Part shown: positions 46,501 to 59,649 of the stretch, one piece after another
Layout of the letters: every line of letters starts with the position of its first letter
Numbering within the stretch: position 1 is the stretch's first letter
NCBI GenBank assembly: GCA_025677825.1
Contig: JAIXMO010000026.1
Coordinates: 124,001-188,000 of the forward strand
Direction of reading: 5' to 3'
DNA from: Helicostylum pulchrum
Lineage: Eukaryota; Mucoromycota; Mucoromycetes; Mucorales; Mucoraceae
DNA length: 64,000 nt
The notes under the pieces: model-generated
What the model saw: the letters and a program-made list of their open reading frames with translations, nothing else
The model's database searches: none
What the model was told of the DNA's origin: nothing
Position numbers and translations under genes: made by a program

Positions 46501-48260
46501 GTTTTAAATAAATCAAAGCTAAGTAGTTACAACAAAAATTAATACACACGTATAATACACTCCGCAACAAGTATATATTACTTACCGAATGACATAATTA
46601 CAAGCTTGAATATCAAGACCTTCCTCTGCAACACTAGTTGCCACAATTAAATTTAATTCACCTGTTCGAAACCTTTGAATAATACTATGCTGACCACCAA
46701 GTTTCATATTCACACTTCCAGGTGCATTATTGAGCCCGCCATGCCCAACCAAAATATCACATCGAACCGAATCTTTAAACACACTTAGAGACTCGATCAA
46801 TACCTTGATTGCTTTAGCAGTCTGTCTCCGTTCAACAAAGATAATCCCATGAAACGCTTCTTGTTTATGAATAACAGTTAAACAATTGATGAGTTCTTTT
46901 ATCTTTGGTGTAAACAAATGATCATTATTTAAATCCGGTTCAGTACTAGTTTTATTACACAACTCTCTAGCTTCCTTTAATAACTCGATTTCCTCTGAAG
47001 AGTATCTACGCGCATACACCATATTGTTGTCTGACCTACTACTATCATCTCGTGTTTGAAACCACGGATTGTCAAGTATATCTTGCCATAACCTATCGCT
47101 GCACCATTGACCCAAGTTGTTGCTAATAACCGTGTTGAATTTTAAGCACTGATCAAACCCATTCACGTCTTTTAACTTTTGAGAAAGTACTGTTGTCAGT
47201 TCCGTTCGCGGGTAACGAGATTTAATAATAAGTGCAGGAGTGCGTTGATCGGGTAAGTCGTCAATAACCGTCATACTGTAACAGAGAATTATTTCCGTCG
47301 GTTTATTGACCACATCCGATAGTTCTTGCGTTTGGATAGCAGTATACACTTTAGCGTCTAGGTTTTTTTCCAACGTACTGAATATATGGATACTATTAGT
47401 ACACTTTTTTTTTATAAATAAAATTAAGTTTTTTTTTTTTTTCTTTTTTTTTTTCTTTTTTTTTTTCTTTTTTTTTTTTTACGTACACTATACTCTTTAT
47501 AACGTTGGCTTTATTAGCAGGAGATGCAGTCATGCCAAATATTTTTGGACGAGGACCTTCCATACGATGATAGAATTCGTACATGATCAGATTATAAGGA
47601 TGGCCTTTCGTAGTATGATGACATTCATCAAAGATTAAAAGATTTACCTATATAACAATTATAATTACTATTAAAAGACCCAGAGTAAAAAAAAAAAAAA
47701 AAAAAACTACTACTATCACTACTACTACTAGTAGTTTAAATGAATATTACTCTATCTAGTGATAAAAACCCTCTTTTCAATACATCACGAAGAATTTGAG
47801 CTGTCATGATACATATATCAGAACTATCGAATATATCTAACCATTTTTGTTTTGACCAAGTATCAACATTCATTTCACCACACAACTTCTCTATTCTTGC
47901 ATCACAATTGGACTCTAATACGTTAAATTGTTGAAATACGAGCGGCACTCTTTCCACTAGAAAAAAGGTGATTTTTCGCTCATAGTGTGGTATCGTGCTA
48001 CTGTTTTCATCTTCAATCATTTTCATATGTTTGATTAACATGACTGAAATTAAAGTCTTTCCTGCACCTGTGTCTAAAACAGCTATAATGTTTTCAGATA
48101 CAGCTTTTTTCAATATTTCGTACTGGTACTCTCGCGGAATCATGGGCTCAGTCGGTTTAGAACTTTGCCATTTCGTATTGCAGTTACTATTTTTATTTAT
48201 TTCTGCAACTTGTTCCATCGTCAAGTCTTTCAACTCGGAATCCAAGTACATTTCTGCCAT
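43593..48260 (-). CDS. dcl: Dicer-like ribonuclease III
   Basis: Six exons (48260..47751, 47647..47487, 47377..46586, 46518..45008, 44900..43856, 43785..43593) join in phase to 1403 aa. The order is full-length Dicer: DExD/H helicase ([17 protein letters not shown]alker A, FDECHH box, GMTASP, helicase C with [17 protein letters not shown] and QSRGRARR), Dicer dimerisation region ([16 protein letters not shown]), a PAZ-like segment, RNase IIIa ([28 protein letters not shown]), RNase IIIb ([30 protein letters not shown]) and a C-terminal dsRNA-binding region. All four acidic residues of both RNase III sites are present. Intron 4 splits the RNase IIIa Gly-Asp. Introns 1, 2 and 4 are long (103-109 nt) and contain 20-30 nt T or T/C runs. 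It cleaves double-stranded RNA in RNA interference. Which Mucorales Dicer paralogue this is cannot be decided. Confidence 0.92.
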
Positions 48261-48619
48261 CTTACTACCGCAAAAAAAAAAAAAAAAAAAAAATTGAACA
48301 AAAAGAAAAAAAGAAAGTAACTTGCTTTTTGTGCGTGTGAGCAACAGATCTGCATTTGGTTTAAAAAAGTCTTCTCCCCCCAAACATGTTTAATATCCGA
48401 CCATTTTTGACCAATTGATTCAAATCTCGAGTTTTTCCTGCTCATCATCTTTGAGTCATTAGGGGACTTGCGTTTTAAAATTTAGATAGATTTTGGCGGA
48501 GGGAAAAAAAAATGGTCATATTTAACCATCTTTTTTTTTTTTTTTCCTCTTTTACTTTACAAAAGCACTTTATCTTTTTTTCAAAAAAAAAAACCCTCCC
48601 TCTTTACCTTTTTACTATC
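48261..48619. other. divergent promoter region, Dicer and FGAM synthase
   Basis: The 359-bp spacer between divergent starts. It has T/A homopolymer tracts on both flanks (48271-48293, 48530-48546 and 48583-48593) and no gene. Confidence 0.4.
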
Positions 48620-51600
48620 ATGTTGGTTCTTCCTGGCACTTCTGCTCTTTCTCAATTTAAGAGCACAAGTGTTTTGAAGTCTATTCAAAAGACTGTACCT
48701 AACGCCGTCTCAGTGTCAGCTATTCATGTTCACTTTGTTCAACCACGTACTGGTCAAGAAAGTAGTTTAGCTGAACCTATGGAATCCGGAAAGATTTTAC
48801 GTCAGTTGCTTACATACGGCTATAACCCTATTGATATTGAGGAGATTGAATCCATCGTTTCCTTTTTAAACACCAACCATCAAGCACCCAACGCTACTGT
48901 GGCTCTTGTTGTTCCTCGTGCCGGTACTATCTCTCCATGGTCTTCCAAGGCCACCAACATTGCTCACCTCTGTAACCTTTACGACCGCGTTGAACGTATT
49001 GAACGCGGTACAGCTTATCGTATTGTTAAATCTGACGGTTCTCAATTAACAAAGACCGAACTTGACTCTATCAGTGACTTGATCCATGACCGTATGACCC
49101 AACACGTATCTACCATCATCCCCGCCTCGGAATCCGTTTTCCACCACGGTACTCCAGCTCCTTTAACCGTTGTCGATTTATTAACTCAATCTGAATCCGG
49201 TCAACAAGCTCGCGAAAAATTAGCCCTCGCTAACAAGACGCTAGGCTTAGCTTTAGCTAACGACGAGATTGATTACTTGATTGATGCATTTGTTGGACAA
49301 GATGGACAAAGCGGCCTTCAAAGAAACCCTACCGACGTTGAACTCTTCATGTTTGCCCAAGTCAATTCCGAACATTGTCGTCATAAAATCTTTGGCGCCG
49401 ATTGGACTATTGATGGTGAATTAAAGCCTAATTCTCTCTTTGGTATGATCAGAAACACTCACAAGTTGCATCCCGAATCTACCCTCTCTGCTTATTCTGA
49501 TAATGCTGCTGTCTTGAAGGGTTTCAAAGCTACTCGATTCGCTCCTAACTCCGATGCTGCTAACAAGTATGAACATTATGAAGAGGACGTTCATTATCTT
49601 GCAAAGGTATTTATTTATTTTATTTTATTTTTTTAAAAAAAGGCGTGTCTTTTTTGACAGTTACTGTCAATTTTTGTGTTGTAAAGTGGAAAAAAAAAAA
49701 ATTCTAACGAGATTTTTTTTTTTTAAAAAAAAAGGTTGAAACTCATAACCATCCTACTGCCGTATCACCTTTCCCCGGTGCTTCAACCGGTTCAGGTGGA
49801 GAGATCCGAGACGAAGGAGCAGTTGGCCAAGGGTCCAAGCCTAAAGCTGGACTTGTTGGATTCACGGTTTCCAATTTATTAATTCCTGACCACGTCCAGC
49901 CTTGGGAAACCGATTTTGGTAAGCCTAGCCATGTTGCCTCAGCATACGACATTATGATGGAAGCACCTCTTGGTGGAGCCGCCTTCAACAACGAATTTGG
50001 CCGTCCCTGTTTGACCGGTTATTTCCGTACGTTTGCCGAGACTGTACCAGTTACTGACGACATGACCGAAGTGCGTGGCTACCATAAGCCTATTATGATT
50101 GCTGGTGGTGTTGGTACTGTTCGTCCTGCCCACGTCTTCAAGAAGCCTATTAACCCTGGAGCTCATCTTGTTGTTCTTGGTGGACCTGGTATGTTGATTG
50201 GTTTGGGCGGCGGTGCTGCATCCTCTATGGCCTCCGGCCAATCCAGCGCCGATTTAGATTTTGCATCTGTTCAACGCGAGAACCCCGAGATGGAACGTCG
50301 TGCTCAACAAGTCATTGATGCCTGTACTGCTCTTGGCGATGATACCCCTATTGAATCCATCCACGATGTAGGTGCTGGTGGCCTCTCTAACGCTTTACCC
50401 GAGATTGTCCACGATAGTGATCTCGGTGCCGATATCGATTTGCGCAAGGTTCCTTGTGACGATGCCTCCATGTCTCCTATGGCCATCTGGTGTAACGAGT
50501 CTCAAGAACGTTATGTTTTAGCAATTGCTCCCTCCAAGGTGACTCAATTCGAAGCATTCTGTGCTCGTGAACGTTGTCCTTATGCTATTGTCGGTACCGC
50601 TACTGCTGAAAAGCGTCTTGTTGTTCGTGACCCTCTCTTAAACAATGTTCCTATTGATTTACCCATGCCTGTCTTGTTCGGTAAGCCTCCCAAGATGTCT
50701 CGTCAAGCCGTCACCGAAAAGCCTTTCCGCAGAGAATTCGATACCACTTTAGAGACTTACTTACCTGGTCAACATAACGTGCTTAATGAAGCTGCTTCTC
50801 GTGTCCTTCAATTGCCTTCTGTTGCTTCCAAATCATTTTTGATTACTATTGGCGATCGTTCTATTACTGCTATGGTTGCTCGTGATCAACTTGTGGGTCC
50901 CTGGCAAGTACCTGTTGCTGATGTCGCTGTCACTACCTCTTCTTTAGGTCTCAACATCATCACTGGTGAAGCTATGGCTATGGGTGAACGTACTCCTATT
51001 GCTTTATTGTCTCAAGCTGCCTCTGCTCGTATGGCCGTTGGTGAATCTTTAACAAACTTGGCTGCTGCCCATGTTGGTGATATTAAGGATGTTATTATGT
51101 CTGCCAACTGGATGTGTGCTGCTGATCATGCTGGTGAAGGTGCCGGTCTTTACGACGCCGTTCAAGCTATTGGTCTTGACCTCTGTCCCAAGTTGGGTAT
51201 TGCCATCCCCGTTGGTAAGGATTCCATGTCCATGAAGATGAAGTGGCAAGCTGATGGTCGTAACAACGAAGTCACTGCTCCTCTTTCCTTGATTATCACT
51301 GCCTTTGGTACTGTTGTCAACACTCACAACACTTTCACTCCTCAACTTCTCAACAAGCCCAAGACCGAGCTTATTTTGATTGATTTAGCTAACGGTAAGC
51401 AACGTTTGGGTGGATCTGCTATTGCTCAAGTGTTCAAGGAGATCGGTACCGAAGCGCCTGATGTTGAAGATGCCATTCTTTTAAGAGATTTCTTTAACGC
51501 TATGCAAAAGGCTAAGCAAGTCAATGGTGCTGAACCTATTATTTTGGCTTACCATGATCGTTCCGACGGTGGTTTGTTTTCTACTGTTGTCGAAATGTGT

Positions 51601-52827
51601 TTCGCTGGTCATGTCGGCGCCAATATCAATTTGGATGAAGTCACCAAGAACGGTGACGTTGTCTCTGCTCTCTATAACGAAGAATTGGGTGCTGTTGTTC
51701 AAATCGAGTCTGCTCGTTACGAAGAATTTGTCAACTTGATGACCAAGGCTAGTATCCCTACTACTGCTTTACACAAGATCGGTACTGTTATCGAGCACGA
51801 TACCAAAGATACCATTCATTTCAACCTTGGTGGTGAATCTGTCTACAGCGCTAACCGTATTGATCTTTTCCGCGCTTGGAGCAAGACCTCTTACTTAATG
51901 CAAGCTGCTCGTGATAACGCAGTCTGTGCCAAACAAGAATACGATGCTGTTTTAGATTCTAGCGATCCTGGTCTTCAATACCAATTAACTTTTGAACCTT
52001 CTGAACAACTTGCTATCAATACACCTGACGTCGACCGTCCCAAGGTTGCTATCCTTCGTGATCAAGGTGTAAATGGACAAATTGAAATGGCCTTTTCTTT
52101 CCATTTAGCTGGTTTTGAAAGTGTCGATGTACATATGACGGATATTATCTCTGGTGAAGTCAGCTTGAAGGGCTTTGTTGGTATTGCTGCTTGTGGTGGT
52201 TTCTCCTACGGTGATGTTCTTGGAGCTGGTTCCGGTTGGGCTCGTACCATCTTATTAAACAGCCGTGCTCGTTCTGAGTTCCAAGACTTCTTTGCTCGTG
52301 ACAACACTTTCTCATTAGGTGTCTGTAACGGTTGTCAATTCTTGAGTCAATTGGCTGAATTGATTCCAGGTGCTGAGAACTGGCCTCGTTTCGCTCGTAA
52401 CGAATCTGAACAATTCGAAGGCCGTACCAGTTTAGTCAAGATTGATGCCAATACTGAAAGTATCTTCTTTAAGGATATGGAAGGATCCATCTTACCTATT
52501 GCTGTTGCTCATGGTGAAGGTAGAGCTACTTTCAAGAACGACGAAGAAATGCAACAATTCCAAATTCAAAACTTGACTGCTACTTCTTATGTTGATAACT
52601 ATGGTAATGTAACACAACAATACCCTGCTAATCCTAATGGTTCTCCTCGTGGTATTGCCGCTATCACAACTCCTAACGGTCGTGTCTTGAGTATGATGCC
52701 TCATCCTGAACGTGTCGTTTTGAAGGAAAGTAACTCTTGGTATCCTGCTGAACAAAACTGGGGTCAAGTTGGTCCTTGGTTACAGATGTTCCGTAATGCC
52801 CGTGAATGGGTTGGTGATAACTACTAA
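48620..52827 (+). CDS. phosphoribosylformylglycinamidine (FGAM) synthase
   Basis: Two exons (48620-49606 and 49735-52827) encode 1359 aa, the normal size of the single-chain eukaryotic enzyme (PFAS; Ade6 in yeast). The fourth step of purine synthesis converts FGAR, glutamine and ATP to FGAM. Visible signatures: [15 protein letters not shown] in the FGAM synthetase domain, [32 protein letters not shown], and a C-terminal class I glutaminase with [16 protein letters not shown] [16 protein letters not shown], the nucleophile in [13 protein letters not shown] and the His in PHPERV. Codon choice is visibly biased to C- and T-ending codons (GGT, GCT, AAG, ATC), which suggests high expression. It is the most GC-rich gene in the window. 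Confidence 0.95.
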
Positions 52828-53002
52828 AACAAAGCATATAATTTTCATTTCCCTTTTTTGTACACAAAATAAACATTTACACACACTTTTTCATACACAC
52901 TAAAAAAAAAAATCTTTTTTTTTTAACCTTGAGTGAAAAAAATAAAAAAACCCCCCCGCATAACTTCTTTATCCCGCTTCAAATATTTTTTGTTTTAAAA
53001 GA

Positions 53003-54734
53003 ATGTTGCGATTATCAAGTGCCAACTTTACTAAGCAAACTAGCGTTATTGCTAAGCGTTTATTTAGTAATGTGCAACGTTACGATTCACTTATTCTTGG
53101 CGCATACACCGAGAACGGTACAGCAACTTTGACTGCCTCACGCGACATTTCAAAAAAAGTTCATAACCATATTGAAGAACAATTACGTGCTTCCAACTTC
53201 AAAAAGGCCGGTGATGTCCGTACCTTGTACAATATTGGCGGTATGAAGCAAGTTGCCATTGTCTCACTTGGTAAGAAGAGCGATGTTGTCGATACACAAG
53301 AAGCTGCACGTAGAGCAACTGCACTTGGTTTACATACTTTGAAACCACAAGGTGCTAAACACGTCGGAGTTGACATCTCGTTAAACGCTCATGGTGCAGG
53401 TGAAGGATCTGTATTATCTCAATTTTCATTTAATAAGCTTAAATCAGACAAAAAGGACGAACAGGATATTCAAGTAGGTCCCTTTTCGGAAGCGGAAAAC
53501 GGTGACGCAGAATGGGCTAACGGTCAAATCTATGGTGCTTCTCAAAACGTAGCACGTATGTTGATGACTTCTCCCGGTAATTTAATGACACCTAAATTAT
53601 TTGCTGAAGAAGTTGCTTACTTGTTGGCTGGTTTGGAGAACGTTGAGGTGATTGTTAGAGACGAAGAATGGGCTGCTAGAAATAATATGAATGCATTTTT
53701 ATCCGTTTCAAAAGGAAGTACCGAGCCTTTAAGATTTATGGAAATTCATTATAATGGTGGAAAGAAGGGCGATAAGCCTCATGGTCTTGTAGGAAAAGGT
53801 ACTATAAAGTAAATATGTGTGTAGGTGATTATTGTTGTTATTAATCTTATTATTATTATTATCTCAGGTGTTACCTTTGATGCGTAAGTGTTGACTATTT
53901 GTTTGTTAAAAAAAAAAAAAAAAAAATCTATAGGATGACTAATTTCTTTAAAATAGTGGAGGTATTTCATTAAAACCATCCAACAATATGGCTTTAATGA
54001 AGGGAGATATGGGAGGTGCGGCTACAGTAGCAGGAGCACTTTATGGTATCTGTAAGTTACAATTACCTATTAATGTAGTAGCAGTAACACCTCTTTGTGA
54101 GAATATGCCTGCTGGTAACGCAACTAAACCAGGAGATGTTGTTAAAGCAATGAATGGAAAATCAATCGAAGTGATTGATACAGATGCTGAAGGTAGAATG
54201 ATTTTGGCAGACGCATTATATTATCTTAGTTCAAAGCATACACCTGCTAGTTTAATTGATCTTGCTACTTTAACTGGTGCTATGGATGTTGCACTTGGTG
54301 AAGTATATGCTGGTGTATTTACTAACTCTGATAAATTATGGTCTCAACTTGAAAAGGCTGGCAAGACTACCTCTGATCCTTTCTGGAGAATGCCTTTAGA
54401 TGATGGTTATTTGAAAGAGATGAAAGAATCTGCCGTTGCTGATCTTAATAACCTCGGTAAAGGAAGATCAGGTGGTGCGTGCTCAGCTGCTGCATTTTTA
54501 AAAGAGTTTGTACACGGACTTGATAACAAAAAAGAAAAGGAACCTATCCCTTGGGCTCATATTGATATTGCTGGTGTAATGGATAGTCAAGGGACAGATG
54601 GATATAACATTAAGGGAATGAGTGGTAAAATATATAAATATATACGTAATGTGATCAATTTATTTAATCTTTTTTCCATAGGTCGTCCTACTAGATCATT
54701 AATTGAATACATTCGTAGTCTTTCTCCTAATTGA
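53003..54734 (+). CDS. leucine aminopeptidase, M17 family
   Basis: Four exons (53003-53798, 53868-53883, 53957-54624, 54682-54734) give 510 aa. The second exon is only 16 nt long. It and its splice sites are required to make the conserved GVTFDAGGISLKPSNNM. Catalytic signatures: the metal-binding Lys in GISLKP, MKG DMGGAA, and DTDAEGRMILADALYY (family usual NTDAEGRL). The N-terminus (MLRLSSANFTKQTSVIAKRLF) looks like a mitochondrial presequence. M17 enzymes are hexameric zinc/manganese peptidases that remove N-terminal residues from peptides. The last exon of 18 codons follows a long, stop-containing intron. Confidence 0.93.
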
Positions 54735-54849
54735 AAAGGACGTGTGCTACTTTAGTCACGTGTTGTATGACCTTGACCTTACAGTGATGAGGGGGTATTG
54801 ACTGGACAATAAAAAAATTCTTTTTTATTTCCCTTTTTTTTTCCTTTTC

Positions 54850-54881
<32 letters not shown>

Positions 54882-54981
54882 CTCTACGCACACACTTTTT
54901 TTTTTTTTTCTTTGTTATATAAAGTTTTTTACCTTTTTTCTTGTATACGAAAAACTTGTCTTGTTGAATCTGACAACAATA

Positions 54982-56150
54982 ATGTTACCAATTACGTTTG
55001 ATTTAGCAAAATATCCAACTGTGGATACCATTAGGTTATTGGCCTCTTTACTTGAAAGAATGACTATTGCCAATGACTTACTAAACAAGACTCAACAACA
55101 ACAGCAACAACCTAATTCACAACGTCGTGCTTCTTTACAAACGACAACACCGGCCTATACTCGGTTTCATGCCCGACTTGTGCCTTCTATTGATATTTAT
55201 TCCTACTTGTCCAGAATACTAAAATACTGTCCCTGCGCTAATGAATGCTTTTTAAGTCTATTGGTCTATTTCGACCGCATGTCCAAAAATTCATTAGCTT
55301 TAAATGGTAAACCTTTCACCATTGACTCTTTTAACATTCATCGTTTAATTATTGCTGGTGTTATGGTCGCTTCCAAGTTCTTCAGTGACGTGTTTTATAC
55401 CAACACACGATATGCAAAGGTAAGCCCTTTTTTTTATTTTCTTTTAATATTACTTTTCTTTATTTAACGGAAATACTTTAGGTTGGCGGGTTACCGGTTT
55501 CAGAATTAAATAGTCTTGAAGTAGAGTTCCTCAAGTTAAATAGCTTTAATCTTACAGTATCTATCAGTGAACTTCAAAAGTATGGAGACCAATTATTAAA
55601 AGTTGGATACTTGACTCAAGAGATGAGAAAACAACCCTTGTTTCGTCATTCTCGTTCAAGCTCTCTTGATCAAGTTGATCGAATGTGTGATTTAACGCAA
55701 CGTCTTTCACTTGATGAGCAATACCAACAACAACCACAAGGGCCTAAATATTATTATCAAAAAAGAAATAATAACAATACTAATAATAATCAACAGGCCG
55801 TACGTAAAATGACTAGTACTAATAGTTTAAAAGATAATGGGAGATATAATAACTATGAACAACCAAGACATTCACGTTCAAGTGTTAATTTACATCAAGG
55901 TTTCTGGAAGCCTAGTAGCCCACTTCAACAAGAAGAAGGTGCATCTCGTAGATTGTCGTTAACATCTATACATGCTGCACCTTTTATACCTAGTAGTGAA
56001 TTACAACAACAGGTACAACAGCAACAACAAGCTCAGCAGGCTCAACAAGCTCAGGGCGTTTATTATTATCCACCGGTTGGTATACCAACACCGCCACCGT
56101 CTGCTTCACCCATTCATCACCACCCATCTTATTCTACCATGTATCTATAA
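54982..56150 (+). CDS. Pho80/Pcl-type cyclin
   Basis: Two exons (54982-55419 and 55482-56150) give 368 aa. The N-terminal cyclin box runs from about residue 10 to 190: TRFHARLVPSIDIYSYLSRI, CFLSLLVYFDRMS, FNIHRLIIAGVMVASKFFSD, NTRYAKVGGLPVSELNSLEV and FLKLNSFNLTVS, all characteristic of PHO80/PCL cyclins that partner Pho85-type kinases. The 180-residue C-terminal tail is low complexity (Gln, Asn, Ser, Pro) and contains RHSRSSS-type sites. A short poly-Gln insertion lies between the first helix and the box. The role (phosphate sensing, glycogen or polarity control) cannot be chosen from sequence. ATG 54982 is the first standard start. Confidence 0.85.
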
Positions 56151-56824
56151 GATGATTATATATATACACACACACACTCACACACACTCACACACTCACA
56201 CTACTATTATTTTTCTTATTACTTACTATTATTATTAACTATCATTTTTCTTTCTTATAACTACTTATTGGTATTATTTATTTTATACAAAAAAAAAAAA
56301 ACGCACTTACTAACGCCAAAAAAAAACCCTCTCCACACGTACACACAAAAACTTACACACATATCAAACATTTTATATCATTTTTTTATTCCTTTCTCTC
56401 TTATTATTTTTATGTATATACCTATCAGTTTCATATATATTTTAGCATTATATTATTATTTATTTTTTGTTTGTTTTTTGTTTTGTGTGACCTTTTAACT
56501 TTAAAAAAAAAATCATGATTGTAAAAAAAAGAAAAAAGGTACCTCGCTTAAGAAAACCTGTTTCTATTACTTTTATCGTTTTTATTACGATATATAAAAT
56601 ATATCAAAAAACTAAAGTAACCCAATACGTATTAGATGAGTGCACGAGGAAACATACAGTTTAATACTTTTTTTAATGCTACACAAAAACTGGTATACAA
56701 CCAACTTTAACACGGGACTCTCTTTTTTTTTTTTTTTAAACATCATTTTTTAGTAGTTTTTTTTTTTGTTTATTTATTTCATCTTCTTTTTGTTATATAC
56801 ACTTTTCTCTTTAAAAAATAAAAA
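56151..56824. other. cyclin 3' region and septin upstream region
   Basis: Starts with a CA-rich microsatellite (56164-56200, CACACACTCACACACACTCA-type) in the presumed 3' UTR. The rest is T/A runs. No gene seen. Confidence 0.4.
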
Positions 56825-58009
56825 ATGCCGCCTCGTTCTCGAAAGAATGCTGTGACACAGTTTAACGTGATGGTTGTTGGTTTCTCAGGAGTAGGAAAGA
56901 CTTGCTTTGTTCGTACGTTATTAGAGACACTTTCACTAGAAGAAAAGACAGAGGACACACCTTTAAAGAAGAGACGGGATTCTTTTATGAGCGAAAATTC
57001 AAATATTGTTGTGCATGAAGAACAGTTACAAGGTCCAATCGAAAAGACACTTACACCATATACAATTTCTAGAGAAATAGAAGTAGATAAAGAAAGATTA
57101 GTATTAACTATCATAGACACGCCTGGATTTCATCAAGAATATTTGGTAGACAAACAACTTCATGATATAACAAAGTATATTGAACATCAATTTGATTTGA
57201 CATTAGCAGAGGTATTTATTTTATTTTATTTTGAGGGGGGGAAGGATTATACTTTTTTTTTTTTTTTTTTTTTTTTGTATTATAAAAATTAATTTATAAA
57301 AATGTAACATTTGTTGTCATACATTATATAATTATAATAGGAATCAAAAGTTAAACGTAACCCTAAAGCTGTAGATACTCAAGTCCATTGTTGTCTTTAT
57401 TTTATTGATCCCAAGAAATCTGCTCTCGATGAATTTGATATTAGAATTTTGAAGAGATTATCTAATCGTGTCAACGTTATTCCTATTATCGGCAAAGCTG
57501 ATCACTTGACTTTAGCTCAAAGAAATAGATTGAAGCCTTCTATTATCAAGGACATTTATACCAATTACAAGATTCCTATCTATGGTATGCCCGATGAAGA
57601 TGATGAAGAAGAAGAAGAAGAAGAGGAAAAGAAGGAAAAAACAAAGGAACCACAATCATTTGATGGTTTTCTCTCTCAATTCGATTACGAAAATGAAGAT
57701 GTTGACACTCAATCAGTATTAGATTACCTTCGTATTATTCCTTTTACATTTATTGCTTATGAAGATGACCCAGAAACTGGTAAACCTATTGAACTGGAAA
57801 ATAATATCAAGTTGGGTCGTGATTTCGGCTGGGGATCAATCGATTGTTTAGGTGAAAAGTATTCAGATTTCATAAAACTTAAAAACGCTCTATTGTCTGG
57901 TCACCGCCGCTATCTACAATTAGATACCGTAGAAAGATACTATGAACAATACCGTACTGAAAGACTAATGTATAAAAGGGCTACTAAAATCGGTTTACCT
58001 ATACCATAA
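56825..58009 (+). CDS. septin (divergent)
   Basis: Two exons (56825-57211 and 57341-58009) give 351 aa. The GTPase motifs are G1 GFSGVGKT, G3 DTPG and G4 GKAD, followed by the septin-type region QRNRLKPSIIKDI. FGWGSIDCLGEKYSDF and LLSGHRRYL are in the septin unique element area. An acidic insertion (DEDDEEEEEEEEKKEK) sits between the G4 motif and the C-terminal part, and there is no C-terminal coiled coil. It is therefore unlike the Cdc3/Cdc12 class and resembles divergent filamentous-fungal septins. Septins assemble into filaments at septa and growing tips. A GKAD instead of a longer AKAD motif is normal for the family. Confidence 0.85.
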
Positions 58010-59649
58010 AATAAATCTTTAAAAAAGTAGATAAAGAGTTAAATTTGACAGGTTCTCAATTACTCTTTTTTTTTTTAAAAACATGAAACACTCTTTTTTT
58101 TTTTTTTTTTCCTCCTTTTCGTTTCTTTATTGTTTGCTTTTTTTATGCACTTTTTTTTATTTATTCCTGTAGTTTGGACTCCTATTAATCTTCATTTTAT
58201 ATAATTAAAGAAGAAACAGCACATCTCTCACCTGAAAAGAGTAATTAAAACACATGGAAACATTTGATGGATGTGTAACAACTCTGTAGCACTTTTTTTA
58301 AAAATGATGGCTTTCCGCGTGTTGAAAGTCCGTATACAAAAAAAGTTTTTTGGCTTAAAAGGCCCATTTTATCAAGCCAAAACTGGTTTATAAAGGCATG
58401 TTTGATTATTGATTGTAAAAACCACTTTATGATTAAATATTTACTCAGTGGAACTAATATCAAACTAATTAATTATTGCACATCCTTCATTTCCTTTGCC
58501 ATTTTTGTCTCCTCTTGAATTCTTTATATTGCTGAAAATGGTGGTATATCTCTTTAATGCTGTATGATATTAAAAAAACAGCCCCCCTCTGTTTTGAAAT
58601 ATAGACATGTACTGCAATGCAATATGATTCATATTTGGCTCTTTTGTTCTGTTAGTGAAATAATAACCAGTCAACTTTATCATAGTTTGAGGCGTTTCAC
58701 ATCAAATGACACAGGAAACATCTTGTATTTTAAAAGTCATTTATCGTCAATTTAAAATCAGTGGTTGTTTGGATGTAGCATGATTTTCAGTAACAGAGTC
58801 GGGTTAGGAAACCAAAAAGCGGGAATAATCAAGGGGCCCATCTCGAACCGAAAACCCCGAGGTATTAACTTGGAAAAAAATAAAAAAAAAGGATCATCCA
58901 TTTTCAGAGCTGATCTTCTTTTTTTTCTCGGTAAGAGAAAAGAAGGCACAGACATTTTACTCCTATTTAAAAAAGAGTGGTCAATGGTAACAGAAAAAAA
59001 AAAGAAATGTCTTCTGATAGATCAATAAAAGCGGCTAGAGCCATTTAAACTTTTTCTTATATAAAAAAAAAAGTTCTAGTTAATCAGTGACCTCAATCTT
59101 TTTTTTTAAAAAAAAAAGACACTGCCACATGTAGCACAATCGATTAGTTTCGTTTTGTAGAAAGTGCGTGCTTCGTCGGGATTTTAAGCTTATATTCTGG
59201 AAATCATTTATTTACACAAATGACGCGCTAAATGCAATATATTCTCAAAGGGATGATCAAACATAGCACTGTAATAAAGGAGGTAGGATCAATGTACTCG
59301 GTCAGAAACTTGTTACACCCGGAACGCTACTCAGGGAGCTATCGAGTGATATATCACACTTCTCGCGGGCAAAATAAATAAATAAATTAGACCTGTAATT
59401 TAATTTTGATCATCTGAAAGTTAGGGGCTAACATGCATATTTCAGTGTACGTATGTCACAGATACGATGAAACTGACAACAATTATTTATCACAAATAAA
59501 ACTATGCTCTCTCCGGATCAAAGCGAGATTAGATAGCTCGTATTGTATATGATTTATTAAATACAAGTGTTGTCAAAAGCTAACTACGGAGAAAAGAGCT
59601 ATCCTTTATTTTCTTGCTTTATTTTCAAAAAAAGTTGATCATGAAAGAA
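58010..59649. other. gene-poor region
   Basis: A frame at 58765-59028 (+, start MFGCSMIFSNRVGLG) and overlapping minus-strand frames were not recognised and have no splice support. A T10A10 tract lies at 59100. No other structure seen. Confidence 0.35.

Noticed and set aside
49743..52876. Antisense ORFs across the FGAM synthase gene, up to 100 codons
   Set aside because: They are produced by the strong codon bias of the real gene and have no independent signals.
58765..59028. Plus-strand ORF starting MFGCSMIFSNRVG and the overlapping minus-strand ORF
   Set aside because: Both strands are open through the same stretch. Neither resembles a known family or has splice or promoter support.
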